Assembly (NCBI GenBank): GCA_015075225.1
Contig: JABTUQ010000004.1
Coordinates: forward strand, 62,001-126,000
DNA length: 64,000 bases
DNA from: Burkholderiales bacterium
Lineage (GTDB): Bacteria; Pseudomonadota; Gammaproteobacteria; Burkholderiales; Nitrosomonadaceae
Reading direction: 5' to 3'
The translations under genes were made by a program, and so were the position numbers. A model generated the notes under the pieces. That model was not told the origin of the DNA and did not search any database. It saw only the letters and a program-made list of their open reading frames with translations. Of this stretch, positions 10,587 through 22,784 are shown in pieces (positions within the stretch are counted from its first letter, which is position 1; every line of letters begins with the position of its first letter).

Positions 10587-10617
10587 AAAAAAAAGGCGAT
10601 TTTTAATCGCCTTTTTT
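10587..10617 (-). terminator. Bidirectional intrinsic terminator after atpC
   Basis: GGCGATT (10595-10601) pairs with AATCGCC (10605-10611) around a 3-base loop. On the minus strand the stem is followed by about nine T residues. It lies 17 bp past the atpC stop, so it fits the end of the atp operon. The plus-strand T6 would also let it act in the other direction. The rest of the 213-bp gap up to glmU is AT-rich, with nothing else recognised. Confidence 0.88.
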
Positions 10618-10633
10618 AAAAAAACAGAAAAAT

Positions 10634-11054
10634 CTAATGACCTCTTTTCCTTAATTTCTGAATAGCAGCCAATTGTGAAACCGCCTCAATAAGTTCAGCC
10701 TGCGCACGGGCATATTCAATTTCAGAAATCTTAGTTTTCATCACCTCTTCTGCTTGACGCTTGGCTTGCAAAGCTTTCGCTTCATCCAAATCCTTACCTC
10801 GCACAGCGGTATCCGCAAGAATGGTCAAAACATCAGGTTGAACTTCAAGCATCCCACCAGAGACATATATTTCTTCATCTTCTTTAAGTGGGCCTTAATT
10901 TTACAACACCTGATTTGATACGCGTTAGCATGGGGGTGTGTTGCGGATAAACCCCCACCTCACCCATCATTGCAGGTGCAACTATGAATTCAGCAGGGCC
11001 AGAATAAATTGACTCCTCTGCACTCACTATATCCAAGTGAAATATCGTGCCCAT
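10634..11054 (-). CDS. atpC: ATP synthase epsilon subunit, frame broken
   Basis: Central-stalk subunit of F1Fo ATP synthase that regulates rotation. The ATG at 11054 gives [19 protein letters not shown] and the expected epsilon N-terminal barrel up to KSGVVKLRP, then a stop. The second frame (from about 10890) gives [20 protein letters not shown] and the C-terminal helices. Removing one base of the GGG at 10890-10892 restores one continuous protein of about 139 aa. I read this as a homopolymer indel, probably an error, because the rest of the atp operon is intact. Confidence 0.88.
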
Positions 11055-11078
11055 CGAATACCTGTAATTAACTATTTA

Positions 11079-12470
<1,392 letters not shown>

Positions 12471-12491
12471 CTAAATACAAATTTATAATAG

Positions 12492-13382
12492 TTAAACAGC
12501 AGCAGCACCACCCACAATCTCTGACAATTCTTTGGTGATAGCCGCCTGACGAGATTTGTTATATATGAGTGTCAACTCATCTATCAAATTACCTGCATTA
12601 TCAGATGCCGCTTTCATGGCAACCATTCTTGCCGATTGTTCAGATGCCATATTTTCGGCAACTGCCTGATATACAAGTGCCTCTATATACCTAACCATAA
12701 TATCGTCAATAACTGGCTTTGCCTCTGGTTCATAAATATAATCCCACGGAGCACGAGAAGATTTCGCCACCATTTCACCATCTTCTTTATTAATACGATC
12801 ATCCGTCAAAGGGAGAAGTTGTTCCATGACCGGTGTTTGCTTCATTGTATTAACAAAGCGATTATAGAAAATATATACCCTATCTAATCTATTCTCCGTA
12901 TAGGCATCCAAGATCACTTTGACAGCACCAATTAATCTTTCCATATTGGGCGCATCTCCCAAACCAGTAACTTGTGAGAGTACTTGAACTCCAAGACGAC
13001 TCATAAATCCCAGCCCTTTATTACCTATGCAACAAGCTTCCACATGATTGCCATCAACTTCCCAAGCTCGGATCTCGTTAAGCGCTCTACGCAAAACATT
13101 AGTGTTTAATCCACCACACAAGCCTTTGTCTGAAGTTACAACTATAATTCCAATATTTTTAACTGCACTTCGACTTATCAAAAATGGATGACGATACTCA
13201 ACACTCGCATTACTCATATGCGCGGCTACATTACGGATTTTTTCTCCATATGGGCGCGCTCTTTTCATGCGATCTTGCGCCTTCCTCATTTTAGAAGCGG
13301 CAACCATTTCCATCGCACGTGTAATTTTTTGAGTATTTTTTATACTCTTGATTTTATTACGTATTTCTCGACTGCTAGGCAT
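12492..13382 (-). CDS. atpG: ATP synthase F1 gamma subunit
   Basis: Central rotor shaft of F1, 296 aa. The N-terminus has the family signature ([20 protein letters not shown]), the conserved [10 protein letters not shown] sits in the middle, and the C-terminal helix contains [20 protein letters not shown] residues (seen here as [16 protein letters not shown]). It lies 4 bp after atpA, and atpD starts 27 bp further on. Intact. Confidence 0.98.
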   Translation of the reverse strand: MPSSREIRNKIKSIKNTQKITRAMEMVAASKMRKAQDRMKRARPYGEKIRNVAAHMSNASVEYRHPFLISRSAVKNIGIIVVTSDKGLCGGLNTNVLRRALNEIRAWEVDGNHVEACCIGNKGLGFMSRLGVQVLSQVTGLGDAPNMERLIGAVKVILDAYTENRLDRVYIFYNRFVNTMKQTPVMEQLLPLTDDRINKEDGEMVAKSSRAPWDYIYEPEAKPVIDDIMVRYIEALVYQAVAENMASEQSARMVAMKAASDNAGNLIDELTLIYNKSRQAAITKELSEIVGGAAAV

Positions 13383-13385
13383 TGG

Positions 13386-14927
13386 TCAATATGTTCCGTT
13401 TTTCTTGAATTCCTGAATTGCTGCTTCTAAAGATTTTTCTGTTTCCGTATCCAGCTCTTTACTGGTTTCTATTTTATCCAATATTCCACCATGCTGACTA
13501 CGAATGTAGCTTTTTAATGCCGATTCGAAAGCAAGAGCTCGTTTTATATCAACATCATCAAAATAACCTTTATTTAATGCAAATAATGTTAATGCCATTT
13601 CAGAAACTTTCAGTGTCGCGTACTGACTCTGTTTCATCAATTCTGTAGCCATTTTTCCACGCTCAAGTTGCTTGCGTGTAGCTTCATCAAGATCAGATGC
13701 AAATTGCGCAAAAGCTGCAAGCTCACGATATTGAGCTAAAGCCAAGCGTATCCCTCCCCCTAATTTCTTAATAACCTTGGTTTGAGCAGCACCACCAACC
13801 CTGGAAACAGAAATACCCGCATTAATTGCTGGTCGTATACCCGCATTAAATAGATCAGATTCAAGAAATATCTGCCCATCTGTAATCGAAATTACATTAG
13901 TAGGAACAAATGCTGTTACATCACCCGCCTGGGTTTCAATTATAGGCAACGCAGTTAACGAGCCTGTTTTTCCTTTTACTTTTCCATTTGTTGCTTTTTC
14001 GACATAATCGGCATTAACCCTAGCTGCTCTTTCCAACAGACGAGAATGCAAATAAAAAACATCTCCTGGATAAGCTTCACGACCGGGTGGGCGGCGTAAC
14101 AGTAGTGATATTTGACGATATGCCCACGCTTGCTTGGTTAAATCATCATACACAATCAAAGCATCTTGCCCACTGTCACGAAAATACTCGCCCATGGTAC
14201 AACCAGAATATGGTGCAATATATTGCATAGCAGCAGATTCAGAAGCGGAAGCAACCACAACGATTGTATACGCCATGGCCCCGACTTCCTCTAACTTCCT
14301 AACCACACTTGCAATTGAAGAAGCTTTTTGTCCGATTGCAACATAAATGCAAATTACATTCTCACCTTTCTGATTTATGATTGCATCAATTGCAACTGCA
14401 GTTTTACCTGTTTGTCGATCCCCAATGATCAGCTCACGCTGCCCTCTGCCTACTGGCACCATAGAATCAACAGACTTCAATCCTGTTTGCACCGGCTGAT
14501 CAACTGATTTACGCCACACAACACCCGGTGCTATCTTCTCTATCGGCTCTGTTCTCTGCGCAGCAACTGGCCCCTTTCCATCTATTGGCTGCCCCAAAGC
14601 ATTAACAACTCGACCCAATAACGCTTCGCCCACTGGCACCTCAAGAATCCTGCCCGTGCACTTAACAATATCACCTTCTCTCAAATGCTCGTAAGTGCCC
14701 AAAATAACCGCACCAACGGAATCACGCTCCAAGTTAAGAGCCAAGCCAAACGTTCCACCTGGAAATTCCAACATTTCACCCTGCATTACATCTGAAAGGC
14801 CATGAACGCGAACAATACCATCTGTTAGCGATACAATAGTCCCCTGTGTACGAAACTCAGATGTAACTGAAAGTCCCTCAATTTTACTTTTGATTAATTC
14901 ACTAATTTCTGATGGGTTTAACTGCAT
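13386..14927 (-). CDS. atpA: ATP synthase F1 alpha subunit
   Basis: Non-catalytic nucleotide-binding subunit of F1, 513 aa. It shows the alpha N-terminus ([19 protein letters not shown]), P-loop GDRQTGKTA, the QKASSIASV segment, and the alpha/beta signature [17 protein letters not shown]. The length is the usual one for proteobacteria. It starts 11 bp after atpH. Confidence 0.98.
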   Translation of the reverse strand: MQLNPSEISELIKSKIEGLSVTSEFRTQGTIVSLTDGIVRVHGLSDVMQGEMLEFPGGTFGLALNLERDSVGAVILGTYEHLREGDIVKCTGRILEVPVGEALLGRVVNALGQPIDGKGPVAAQRTEPIEKIAPGVVWRKSVDQPVQTGLKSVDSMVPVGRGQRELIIGDRQTGKTAVAIDAIINQKGENVICIYVAIGQKASSIASVVRKLEEVGAMAYTIVVVASASESAAMQYIAPYSGCTMGEYFRDSGQDALIVYDDLTKQAWAYRQISLLLRRPPGREAYPGDVFYLHSRLLERAARVNADYVEKATNGKVKGKTGSLTALPIIETQAGDVTAFVPTNVISITDGQIFLESDLFNAGIRPAINAGISVSRVGGAAQTKVIKKLGGGIRLALAQYRELAAFAQFASDLDEATRKQLERGKMATELMKQSQYATLKVSEMALTLFALNKGYFDDVDIKRALAFESALKSYIRSQHGGILDKIETSKELDTETEKSLEAAIQEFKKNGTY

Positions 14928-14938
14928 TTTTATAACTC

Positions 14939-15475
14939 CTAGCTTTTGAGTGCCGTTGCCATGGCTTCCAGTTTTCCGTGCACAGAACTATCTATTACTT
15001 GATCGCCAATTTTAATTCTGACACCACCAATGAGCTCATTATTAACGCTCACTCCCACCTTAACTTTTCTCTTAAATTTTGACTCAAGAATTGACACGAG
15101 CTTTTCTTGCTGACCTGATTCGAGTGGGAACGCTGACACCACCTCAGCCTCTAATATGCCTTCATGCTGCGCTTTTAGTTGCTCAAATAACTCGCAAATT
15201 TGCGGCAATATTTCCAATCGCTGATTTTCAGTTACCAACGTTAAAAATCTCTCACCAATCTCGTTCACTTTTTTTCCACTTATGCTCAAAATAATTTCGC
15301 ACATTTTTTGTGAAGAAATTTGCGGGTTATTAATCAATTCTCTTACTTGACTTTCCCGAGTGATTGCACTCATAACCTGAAGCATTTCTGACCAAGAAAA
15401 TAATGAACCATTTCCTTTAGCCAACTTAAAAAGTGCCTCTGCGTACGGTCGCGCTATAGTGATCGCTTCAGCCAT
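14939..15475 (-). CDS. atpH: ATP synthase delta subunit
   Basis: F1 delta (OSCP-type) subunit that anchors the peripheral stalk to the top of F1. It is 178 aa: helical N-terminal domain ([15 protein letters not shown]) and a C-terminal domain ending with [21 protein letters not shown], the family's most conserved segment. Its start abuts the atpF stop, so the two are probably translated together. Confidence 0.96.
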   Translation of the reverse strand: MAEAITIARPYAEALFKLAKGNGSLFSWSEMLQVMSAITRESQVRELINNPQISSQKMCEIILSISGKKVNEIGERFLTLVTENQRLEILPQICELFEQLKAQHEGILEAEVVSAFPLESGQQEKLVSILESKFKRKVKVGVSVNNELIGGVRIKIGDQVIDSSVHGKLEAMATALKS

Positions 15476-15949
15476 TTATTTTAACTCTGCCTCTATTGAT
15501 GCAAGCAAATCCGCATGAACCTTTGCATTTACTTCACGATGCAATATTTTTGACGCACCCTGCACCGCCAGACCAGCGACCTGTTGACGTAAAGATTCGC
15601 GAGCACTAAAGATCTCATGCTGAATTTCCGCTTTTGCTCCCGCTATAATCTTTTCACCTTCTACCCGAGCGCTTTGCTTAGCTTCTTCTATAATATCCGA
15701 AGCTCTTTTTTCCGCTTGAATAACGACCTCACTCGCGCGTTGCTTAGCTTCTTTTAACACCTCAGAAGAACGCTGACTAGCAAGCTCCAATTCTTTTCTG
15801 CCACGCTCACCCGCCGCCAAGCCATCCGCTATTTTCTGCTGACGCTCTTCGATTGCTCGCAACAGATACGGCCACACAAATTTGACGGTGAACCATATAA
15901 ATATAGAAAAAGCTATTGCTTGGGAGACTAATGTGAAATTTATATTCAT
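15476..15949 (-). CDS. atpF: ATP synthase Fo subunit b
   Basis: Peripheral-stalk subunit. It is 157 aa with one N-terminal membrane helix (residues about 5-27, [19 protein letters not shown]) and then a long Ala/Glu/Lys-rich helix typical of the dimeric stalk. The motif [19 protein letters not shown] just after the membrane is characteristic. It lies between atpE and atpH. Confidence 0.97.
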   Translation of the reverse strand: MNINFTLVSQAIAFSIFIWFTVKFVWPYLLRAIEERQQKIADGLAAGERGRKELELASQRSSEVLKEAKQRASEVVIQAEKRASDIIEEAKQSARVEGEKIIAGAKAEIQHEIFSARESLRQQVAGLAVQGASKILHREVNAKVHADLLASIEAELK

Positions 15950-15989
15950 AACAGCCCTTTACTTACCCCAGTAACAAATTCAAATGTTT

Positions 15990-16277
<288 letters not shown>

Positions 16278-16304
16278 TCAAGTTAATAACAAAAATTATA
16301 CTAA

Positions 16305-17114
16305 TTAATGCGACTCATGCGCCATTGAAAGATAAACCACCGACAGCATCATAAATATAAATGCCTGCAAGATTACTATAAGAATATGAAATATAGCCCA
16401 ACCCGCACCAAGCACTGCACCAAAAAACGTGCCTGCTACACCAGTTGAGGCCCACATACCCAACAGCATGAATATTATCTCACCAGCATACATATTTCCA
16501 AATAACCGTAAAGAATGTGACAGCGGCTTAGAAATGTACTCAATCATGTTAAAAAGCAGATTAAGTGGCCATAGCAATGGATTTTTTCCAAACGGACTAC
16601 AAACCAGCTCAACAATCCACCCACCCAATCCTTTAACCTTGATACTGAAATATATAGTTAATATCCAAATTGACAAAGCCAGCGCAAATGTCGTATTTAC
16701 ATCAGCTGTCGGCACACCTCTCCAGTTGTGCAAACCAAAAACATGCTCATAAATCCACGCCATGATATCTATGGGCAGAAAGTCCATGGCATTAAGCAAA
16801 AATACCCAAACGAATATGGTTAACGCCACAGGCGCCACAAACACATGACGATTACCGTGGAACGTTGTTTTTACCTGATCATCAATAAATTCCATCAACA
16901 ACTCTACAAACGCCTGCGTCTTGCCCGGCACACCCGATGTTGCTTTTCTAACAACCAACCAAATTAACCCCAAGCTGACCACACCAAGCAACAACGACAT
17001 AACCAGCGTGTCAGTATGCAACACCCAAAAAGAACCATCACCAATACTTGTTGTGTGGTTTGTCAAATGGTGTTGTATGTACGAGGTGGGACTTAATCCA
17101 GTTTCCGATGACAT
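16305..17114 (-). CDS. atpB: ATP synthase Fo subunit a
   Basis: Membrane stator that forms the proton half-channels against the c ring. It is 269 aa with several hydrophobic helices. The essential Arg is in [14 protein letters not shown], and the conserved C-terminal helix contains [21 protein letters not shown]. The N-terminus ([12 protein letters not shown]) is typical of beta/gammaproteobacterial AtpB. It lies 19 bp after atpI. Confidence 0.97.
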   Translation of the reverse strand: MSSETGLSPTSYIQHHLTNHTTSIGDGSFWVLHTDTLVMSLLLGVVSLGLIWLVVRKATSGVPGKTQAFVELLMEFIDDQVKTTFHGNRHVFVAPVALTIFVWVFLLNAMDFLPIDIMAWIYEHVFGLHNWRGVPTADVNTTFALALSIWILTIYFSIKVKGLGGWIVELVCSPFGKNPLLWPLNLLFNMIEYISKPLSHSLRLFGNMYAGEIIFMLLGMWASTGVAGTFFGAVLGAGWAIFHILIVILQAFIFMMLSVVYLSMAHESH

Positions 17115-17133
17115 TTATTTAACCTTTCAGTTT

Positions 17134-17511
17134 TTACTTATGTATTTTTTCCGGTACAAACACCGCCATGCTGGATATCAGCACAGCAACAATAAACGAA
17201 CCTATAAAAATAACTGGCTGCAACCCCTTGTACATCACAAACACAAGCCAAAGCGACACGATAATCACCAGCAACTTTACTGCTTCAGCCCGCAAGGCTG
17301 TACGTAAAACACCACTTGCCGAATATCCTTTATGCCTTGATAACATAGCCGCGTATGCGACACCAGCCACCACGCTAACCGCCACCCCCAAAAAACCAGA
17401 TATAGCAGCCTCTATCCCCCAATACAAACTGCTACCAATGACTACCATTAGCGCAAAATATACTTGCCATAGGGTTACTATCTTTAACGGCCTGTTTTTT
17501 ATCAAAAACAT
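17134..17511 (-). CDS. atpI: ATP synthase protein I
   Basis: Small hydrophobic protein (125 aa, about four membrane segments) encoded at the head of atp operons. It is thought to help assemble the c ring and is not part of the final enzyme. The call rests on its position immediately upstream of atpB, its size and hydropathy, and a weak family resemblance. AtpI sequences are poorly conserved. The first gene after the candidate promoter at 17550-17578. Confidence 0.88.
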   Translation of the reverse strand: MFLIKNRPLKIVTLWQVYFALMVVIGSSLYWGIEAAISGFLGVAVSVVAGVAYAAMLSRHKGYSASGVLRTALRAEAVKLLVIIVSLWLVFVMYKGLQPVIFIGSFIVAVLISSMAVFVPEKIHK

Positions 17512-17549
17512 TTATTACAACCAGCACCGGCCTTATAAAAAGTTGGGCG

Positions 17550-17578
17550 ATTCTACCTTGACCACCTTACCTAGTCAA
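17550..17578 (-). promoter_or_regulatory. Candidate sigma-70 promoter of the atp operon
   Basis: On the minus strand, TTGACT (17573-17578) and TAGAAT (17550-17555) are separated by exactly 17 bp and lie about 39 bp upstream of the atpI start. This is five of six consensus matches in each box. It is a sequence match only, with no transcription evidence. Confidence 0.65.
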
Positions 17579-17697
17579 TGCAAACGGGTATTATCACTTT
17601 TCATAATTTATATGATTTGAAGAGTTATGCCGCCACGATATTTTTTCCCTGTATGAAACACCTACACCCTTCGCAAAATTTTTAACCCTGCTATTTT

Positions 17698-17726
17698 TTG
17701 AAGTTTGTCTGCTGATTAAGTAAAAT
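17698..17726 (+). promoter_or_regulatory. Candidate sigma-70 promoter of the rpsF operon
   Basis: TTGAAG (17698-17703) and TAAAAT (17721-17726) are spaced 17 bp apart, about 120 bp upstream of rpsF. The 335-bp divergent gap 17512-17846 therefore seems to hold two back-to-back promoters, this one and the atp promoter. Nothing else was recognised there. Confidence 0.55.
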
Positions 17727-17846
17727 GGGCTCGTTGTTGTTTCACCATACAAAGCACAGCAACTAAATGTAGATAAATTTCTATTTTTTTAGCTAATCCC
17801 TTGCCTTACTTTTCGATTTATTGCAAGAAGCTTCACCCATAAAATC

Positions 17847-18283
17847 ATGAGACGTACGAAATCGTACTTATCGTCCACCCGGATCAAAGCGAACAAGTTT
17901 CTGCCATGACAGAACGCTATTGCAATGTCGTTACGGACAGATCCGGAAAAATTCATAGACTTGAAGACTGGGGGCGCAGACAGTTGACATACCCAATACA
18001 GAAACTGCACAAAGCGCATTATGTGCTCCTGAATATTGAATGCGATCAGGAATCCCTGGATGAGCTTGAACACAGCTTCAAATTTAATGATGCCATTCTG
18101 CGGCACCTTACTATTCGCATGAATAACGCGGTAACTGAGCTATCCCCCATGATGCAAGAAGGCAAATCAAGATCCTCTTTCTCAAGTTCAGATGACGGTA
18201 GCGATAGCTCCGCTCCGGCCAGAGAAAAAGCGGCCGATACTATCAGTGATGGCGATCAAGCCTCTGAAGAAACCGGCTCCTGA
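17847..18283 (+). CDS. rpsF: 30S ribosomal protein S6, frame broken near its start
   Basis: Small-subunit protein that binds 16S rRNA together with S18. From 17906 the frame reads [31 protein letters not shown], clear S6. The true N-terminus lies upstream in another frame: the ATG at 17847 followed by a one-base correction near 17850-17856 yields [21 protein letters not shown], the standard S6 opening. One base therefore appears to be missing. The C-terminal tail is Ser/Asp/Glu-rich, as in many S6 proteins. It heads rpsF-priB-rpsR-rplI. S6 is normally maintained intact, so I favour a sequence error. Confidence 0.9.
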
Positions 18284-18296
18284 ACCTTATTAAACC

Positions 18297-18596
18297 TTGA
18301 TGCACCGGAATAATGTAATTATTGGTGGTGTCATTGTAAATCTGGTTACACCTCGCTATACACCTGCCGGCATTTTGATAGCCGAGTTCAAAGTAAACCA
18401 TTCCTCAAGCCAGGTAGAGGCAGGTCATTTACGCAAAATTGAATTTGAGCTTGAAGCAATCGCAATGGCAGAAATAGCCCAAACAATTATTGGCATAGGA
18501 TCTGGTAGCCATGTTGAACTTACCGGCTTTATTACAAAAAGGAATCGTTTAAGTAATCAACTGGTTTTTCATGTAAGTGGCGCTAAAGTTATTTAA
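18297..18596 (+). CDS. priB: Primosomal replication protein N (PriB)
   Basis: Single-stranded DNA-binding OB-fold protein that helps PriA-dependent replication restart. It is 99 aa, with NNVIIGGVIVNLVTPRYTPAGI and VELTGFITKRNRLSNQLVFHV as family hallmarks. Start choice is TTG 18297 or ATG 18300, which differ by one residue. Its position between rpsF and rpsR is conserved in proteobacteria and supports the call. Confidence 0.93.
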   Translation: MMHRNNVIIGGVIVNLVTPRYTPAGILIAEFKVNHSSSQVEAGHLRKIEFELEAIAMAEIAQTIIGIGSGSHVELTGFITKRNRLSNQLVFHVSGAKVI

Positions 18597-18636
18597 TTAC
18601 AAAATACCCAACATACGCTTTTAGTGGAGAAACAAT

Positions 18637-18915
18637 ATGAGATTCACAAGAAACAAGGATGCAGATAAACGGATGAAAGATCGGATAGCAAACCGGCCTC
18701 TTTTCAAGCGCAAGAAATTTTGTCGGTTTACAGCTGAAGGAATCAAGAAAATTGATTACAAAGATGTTGATCTGCTCAAGGATTTTATTAGTGAAAATGG
18801 CAGAATCATACCTGCCCGGGTTACCGGGACACGCGCTTATTACCAGCGCCAATTAAACCTTGCGATTGAGCGCGCCCGTTTTCTGGCGCTGCTCCCGTAT
18901 ACTGACCAGCACTAA
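18637..18915 (+). CDS. rpsR: 30S ribosomal protein S18
   Basis: Small-subunit protein that pairs with S6 on the platform. It is 92 aa, somewhat long at the N-terminus. The core matches the family: [32 protein letters not shown] and a basic end ([14 protein letters not shown]). GTGGAG precedes the ATG with suitable spacing. It follows priB by 40 bp and precedes rplI by 18 bp. Confidence 0.96.
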   Translation: MRFTRNKDADKRMKDRIANRPLFKRKKFCRFTAEGIKKIDYKDVDLLKDFISENGRIIPARVTGTRAYYQRQLNLAIERARFLALLPYTDQH

Positions 18916-18933
18916 GCAACCAGGAGAAATAAT

Positions 18934-19389
18934 ATGCAAATAATTTTGTTGGAAAAAATTGCAAAACTGGGTTCACTGGGCAGTGTTGTGAATGTCAAAC
19001 CAGGTTATGCACGCAACTATCTTATTCCTCAAGGAAAAGCGAGAAGAGTAACCGAGCAGGCCCTTGCTGAATTCGAAGCTCAGCGTGCTGAGCTGGAGAA
19101 AAAACAGGCTGATATTTTGTCGTCCGCCAATGCCCAGGCAGCAAAACTGGACGGTCTGCTCATCCAGATCACCCAAAAAGCTGGTGTAGATGGAAAACTT
19201 TTTGGCTCGGTTACGAGTGCCAATATCACCGAGGAATTATGCAAACAAGATTTCCCGGTCGAAAAATCCATGATACGCATGCCTGAAGGCCAAATTAAGC
19301 TTGTAGGGGATTATACGGTTACTGTTGTGTTGCATAGTGATGTATCAGCCCAGGTTACCGTATCTGTACTGGGTGAAACGATGGCCTAA
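18934..19389 (+). CDS. rplI: 50S ribosomal protein L9
   Basis: Large-subunit protein of the L1-stalk base. It is 151 aa with the strongly conserved N-terminal domain ([32 protein letters not shown]; here only parts quoted for identification), the connecting helix ([13 protein letters not shown]), and a C-terminal domain. CAGGAG lies upstream of the ATG. It ends the ribosomal-protein operon, just before an intrinsic terminator. Confidence 0.97.
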   Translation: MQIILLEKIAKLGSLGSVVNVKPGYARNYLIPQGKARRVTEQALAEFEAQRAELEKKQADILSSANAQAAKLDGLLIQITQKAGVDGKLFGSVTSANITEELCKQDFPVEKSMIRMPEGQIKLVGDYTVTVVLHSDVSAQVTVSVLGETMA

Positions 19390-19410
19390 CATCCCGGCCT
19401 AAAACCAAAC

Positions 19411-19439
19411 AAAAAAAGGACTTTTCCGGTCCTTTTTTT
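19411..19439 (+). terminator. Intrinsic terminator after rplI
   Basis: AGGAC (ending 19421) pairs with GTCCT (from 19429) around a 7-base loop. An upstream A-run and a downstream seven-T run extend the stem. It lies about 22 bp after the rplI stop and would separate the ribosomal-protein operon from dnaB. Confidence 0.9.
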
Positions 19440-19499
19440 GTTTCTGCGCGTAATGATACTATTCTTCGTTCATCCTTGGCTTAACCTTCACCTGTCCTC

Positions 19500-20900
19500 A
19501 TGAATCAAACCACTTCCGGCTTTATCCAGAATCTTGTTGAAGATGGTATCTACAAGCTCCCACCACATTCCATCGAAGCTGAACAATCAGTCCTTGGCGG
19601 ACTCATGCTGGATAACCAGGCCTGGGACAAAATAGCAGACATCGTCATTGAAAGTGATTTTTATCGCCAGGATCATCAGCTCATTTATCAGCATATCTCC
19701 AAACTTATCGAGCAGAATAAACCGGCAGATGTCATCACTGTGGCTGAATCTCTCGATAACTCCGCCCAACTGCAACATGCAGGGGGATTGGCCTATATTG
19801 GTGCCATTACACAAAACACTCCATCAGCCGCCAATATCCGCCGATACGCTGAAATCGTCCGGGAACGCTCGATCATGCGCAAGCTGGCGCAAATCAGCAC
19901 ACAGATCACTGACTCCACCTACAATCCGGCAGGCCGCTCAGCCAGTGATCTACTGGATGAAGCCGAAAGCAGGATATTTGAAATTGCCGAACAAAGTGCA
20001 CACGGCAAACAGGGATTCGTTGATATCCAGCCATTGCTAAAGCAGGTTGTGGAGCGAATCGAACTCCTCTACAACCGGACCAACCCCAGCGATATTACCG
20101 GCGTTCCATCCGGTTTCAGCGATCTCGACCAGAAAACATCCGGCTTCCAGCCCGGTGATCTGATCATTGTTGCCGGGCGACCTTCGATGGGAAAAACAGC
20201 CTTTGCCCTCAATATTGGCGAGCATGTCGCACTGGAAACCAGCAAACCGGTGGCCGTGTTCAGCATGGAAATGGGCGGTGCACAACTCGCCATGCGTATG
20301 CTAGGGTCAATCGGCCGGCTGGATCAGCACAAAATGCGCACCGGCCAGCTTAATGACGATGATTGGCCCAGACTCACCCATGCACTGGGTAAACTGAACG
20401 ATGCGCCGATTTTCATAGATGAAAGTGCAGGACTAAACTCCCTGGAACTGCGTGCCCGCGCCCGGCGCCTGTACCGCCAGCATGACGGGCTGGGACTCAT
20501 CATTATCGATTACCTGCAGCTCATGTCATCAACCTCTCCCAACAGCGAAAACCGTGCGGCTGAAATTTCGGAAATCTCACGTTCGCTGAAAGCACTGGCA
20601 AAAGAATTGCAGGTTCCCGTTATCGCCTTGTCGCAGTTGAATCGTGGCCTCGAACAGCGCCCGAACAAACGCCCGATCATGTCCGATTTACGTGAATCAG
20701 GAGCCATCGAACAGGATGCGGATGTAATCCTATTCATTTACCGGGACGAGGTTTACAACCCGGATACGCCGGACAAAGGTATCGCAGAAATCATCATAGG
20801 CAAACAGCGTAACGGGCCGATCGGCAAGGTTGATCTCACCTTTCTGGGCGAATTTACAAGATTCGAAAATTGCGCACGATCTGCTACTGATTACTATTGA
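19500..20900 (+). CDS. dnaB: Replicative DNA helicase DnaB
   Basis: Hexameric helicase that unwinds DNA at the replication fork. It is 466 aa. The N-terminal domain begins PPHSIEAEQSVLGGLMLD. The RecA-like domain has Walker A GRPSMGKTAFALN, Walker B LIIIDYLQLM, and the conserved LSQLNRGLEQRPNKRP. It ends GEFTRFENCA. No intein or other insertion is seen. Adjacent to rplI, as in many proteobacteria. Converges with comM. Confidence 0.97.
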   Translation: MNQTTSGFIQNLVEDGIYKLPPHSIEAEQSVLGGLMLDNQAWDKIADIVIESDFYRQDHQLIYQHISKLIEQNKPADVITVAESLDNSAQLQHAGGLAYIGAITQNTPSAANIRRYAEIVRERSIMRKLAQISTQITDSTYNPAGRSASDLLDEAESRIFEIAEQSAHGKQGFVDIQPLLKQVVERIELLYNRTNPSDITGVPSGFSDLDQKTSGFQPGDLIIVAGRPSMGKTAFALNIGEHVALETSKPVAVFSMEMGGAQLAMRMLGSIGRLDQHKMRTGQLNDDDWPRLTHALGKLNDAPIFIDESAGLNSLELRARARRLYRQHDGLGLIIIDYLQLMSSTSPNSENRAAEISEISRSLKALAKELQVPVIALSQLNRGLEQRPNKRPIMSDLRESGAIEQDADVILFIYRDEVYNPDTPDKGIAEIIIGKQRNGPIGKVDLTFLGEFTRFENCARSATDYY

Positions 20901-20916
20901 TGCAGCATCGGAACAA

Positions 20917-22419
20917 TCAATGCCTGTCCATGCGGCGGTATTGAATGGCCTCCGCCACATGTTTTCCCAGAACAGGCTCGCTGCCTGACAAATCTGCGAT
21001 GGTTCTGGCCAGTTTCAGTATCCGGTGATAGGCCCGCGCAGACATATTCAGATGCGTCATAGCCCGTTCCAGCATTCGCCTGCCTTCCGTATCCAGACTG
21101 CAATATTTCTCTATCCCCTGCACGCCCAATTCCGAATTGGGTGTATTTTGCCGATCCAGCTGCCGCTGCCTGGCGGCCGTTGTCCTGAGCCGGACGGCAG
21201 CACTCGATTCACCCGAACCTGGCAGCAGCAAATCCTCTTTGGGCAAGGCAGGCACCTCAATCTGAATATCAATCCGATCCAGCAAGGGGCCAGATAGTTT
21301 GCCACGGTAACGCGCTACCTGATCGGGTGTGCAGCGGCACTTCCCCGCATAATGGCCAAGATACCCACAGGGACAAGGATTCATCGCCGCAACGAGCTGG
21401 AATCTGGCCGGAAAATCTGCCCGCCGGGTAGCACGTGAAATCGTAATATGACCGGATTCAAGCGGCTCGCGCAGCACCTCCAGAACCCTGCGGTCAAACT
21501 CGGGTAATTCATCAAGGAACAGAACGCCATGCATGGCTAGCGAAATTTCGCCCGGACGCGGCGTACTGCCTCCCCCCACCAGCGCCACGGCTGATGCTGT
21601 GTGATGCGGCGAACGAAAAGGGCGCCGCATCCATTCCGTCAGATCAAAACTGCCACTACCCAGTGATTGAATAGCGGCCGATTCAAGCGCTTCCTGTCCA
21701 GTCATAGGCGGCAAAATGCCCGGTATCCGCCGTGCCAACATAGATTTTCCCGTGCCTGGCGGCCCCATCATCAGCACACTGTGACCACCTGCTGCCGCAA
21801 TTTCCAGCGCACGTTTCGCCTGCAGCTGGCCTTTGACATCACCCATATCCGGGTAGCCATCCATTATTTCCCGATCCACCGGCTGGATACTGTAAGGCAC
21901 CCACGGTTTCTGGCCAGTGAGATACGCACACAGCTGCAATAGCGATGCTGCCGGATAAATTCTTGCCTCCTGCACCAGTGCCGCTTCGCCTGCATTCTGC
22001 TCTGGCAGCACAAAACCACGACCTGAACGGGATGCACTGTATGTCATCGCTAATGCTCCCCGGATAGGGCATAACCGGCCATCGAGCGACAACTCTCCTG
22101 CCCATTCGTACTGCTCCAGCCTATCTGCTGGAATTTGTCCACTGGCTGCCAGAATGCCCAAAGCGATTGGCAGATCGAAACGGCCGCTCTCCTTGGGCAA
22201 ATCGGCTGGAGCAAGATTGACGGTGATTCGTCGTGCCGGGAATTTGAAATGTCCAGTCAGTATCGCAGCGTGAACCCTGTCCTTGCTCTCCCGGACTTCT
22301 GTTTCAGGCAGGCCAACGATAGTGAATTTTGGCAGCCCGTTGGAAAGATGAACCTCAACGGTCACCAGAGGCGCATCCATGCCACATAACGCACGGCTAT
22401 ACAAAGTGGCCAGTGACAT
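20917..22419 (-). CDS. comM: YifB/ComM-family Mg-chelatase-like ATPase
   Basis: AAA+ helicase-like ATPase. The ComM member promotes branch migration during integration of transforming DNA. It is 500 aa with an N-terminal Lon-protease-like domain (VEVHLSNGLPKFTIVGLPE), Walker A GPPGTGKSML, Walker B VLFLDELPEF, and the C-terminal Mg-chelatase domain with the Cys-rich NPCPCGYLGHYAGKCRC. It suggests competence-related recombination ability, but no other competence gene lies nearby. Intact. Confidence 0.94.
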   Translation of the reverse strand: MSLATLYSRALCGMDAPLVTVEVHLSNGLPKFTIVGLPETEVRESKDRVHAAILTGHFKFPARRITVNLAPADLPKESGRFDLPIALGILAASGQIPADRLEQYEWAGELSLDGRLCPIRGALAMTYSASRSGRGFVLPEQNAGEAALVQEARIYPAASLLQLCAYLTGQKPWVPYSIQPVDREIMDGYPDMGDVKGQLQAKRALEIAAAGGHSVLMMGPPGTGKSMLARRIPGILPPMTGQEALESAAIQSLGSGSFDLTEWMRRPFRSPHHTASAVALVGGGSTPRPGEISLAMHGVLFLDELPEFDRRVLEVLREPLESGHITISRATRRADFPARFQLVAAMNPCPCGYLGHYAGKCRCTPDQVARYRGKLSGPLLDRIDIQIEVPALPKEDLLLPGSGESSAAVRLRTTAARQRQLDRQNTPNSELGVQGIEKYCSLDTEGRRMLERAMTHLNMSARAYHRILKLARTIADLSGSEPVLGKHVAEAIQYRRMDRH

Positions 22420-22484
22420 GGAAGAAGGAAGATAATTTAAAGATAATTACCGGCGCCCTGCCCGACCGGCACCGGCAATTTGCA

Positions 22485-22784
22485 TTACTGCTGTGTATAA
22501 CTACTGCTGGTTTCTCCAGCTTCGCCTGATGCAGCAATTTCAGCAGGTGGATTCAGTTGCTGCTCAAGTTTGCGCACTTTTTCTTCCAGCTCGGCCAGTT
22601 TGATACGCGTACGCTTGACCACTTCCTGCTGCACATCGAATTCCTCGCGCGTAACCAGATCCAGCTTCGAAAAAGCACCCGTCAGCATGGCACGCATATT
22701 TTTCTCGACATCCTTGGCCGGGCTGCTGCCCAGAATTTCATTCACCTTGCTGCCGATTTCATCCAGTACATTCTTGTTCAGCAT
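22485..22784 (-). CDS. ubiK: UbiK/BMFP-family ubiquinone biosynthesis accessory factor
   Basis: Small helical protein (99 aa) of the BMFP/YqiC family. Members help aerobic ubiquinone synthesis and have membrane-fusogenic activity in vitro. It contains a helix with GAFSKLDLVTREEFDVQQEV and a coiled-coil (LAELEEKVRKLEQQL), then a Pro/Ala/Ser-rich tail. It sits just upstream of comM on the same strand. The gene is short, but the family pattern is clear. Confidence 0.85.
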   Translation of the reverse strand: MLNKNVLDEIGSKVNEILGSSPAKDVEKNMRAMLTGAFSKLDLVTREEFDVQQEVVKRTRIKLAELEEKVRKLEQQLNPPAEIAASGEAGETSSSYTQQ

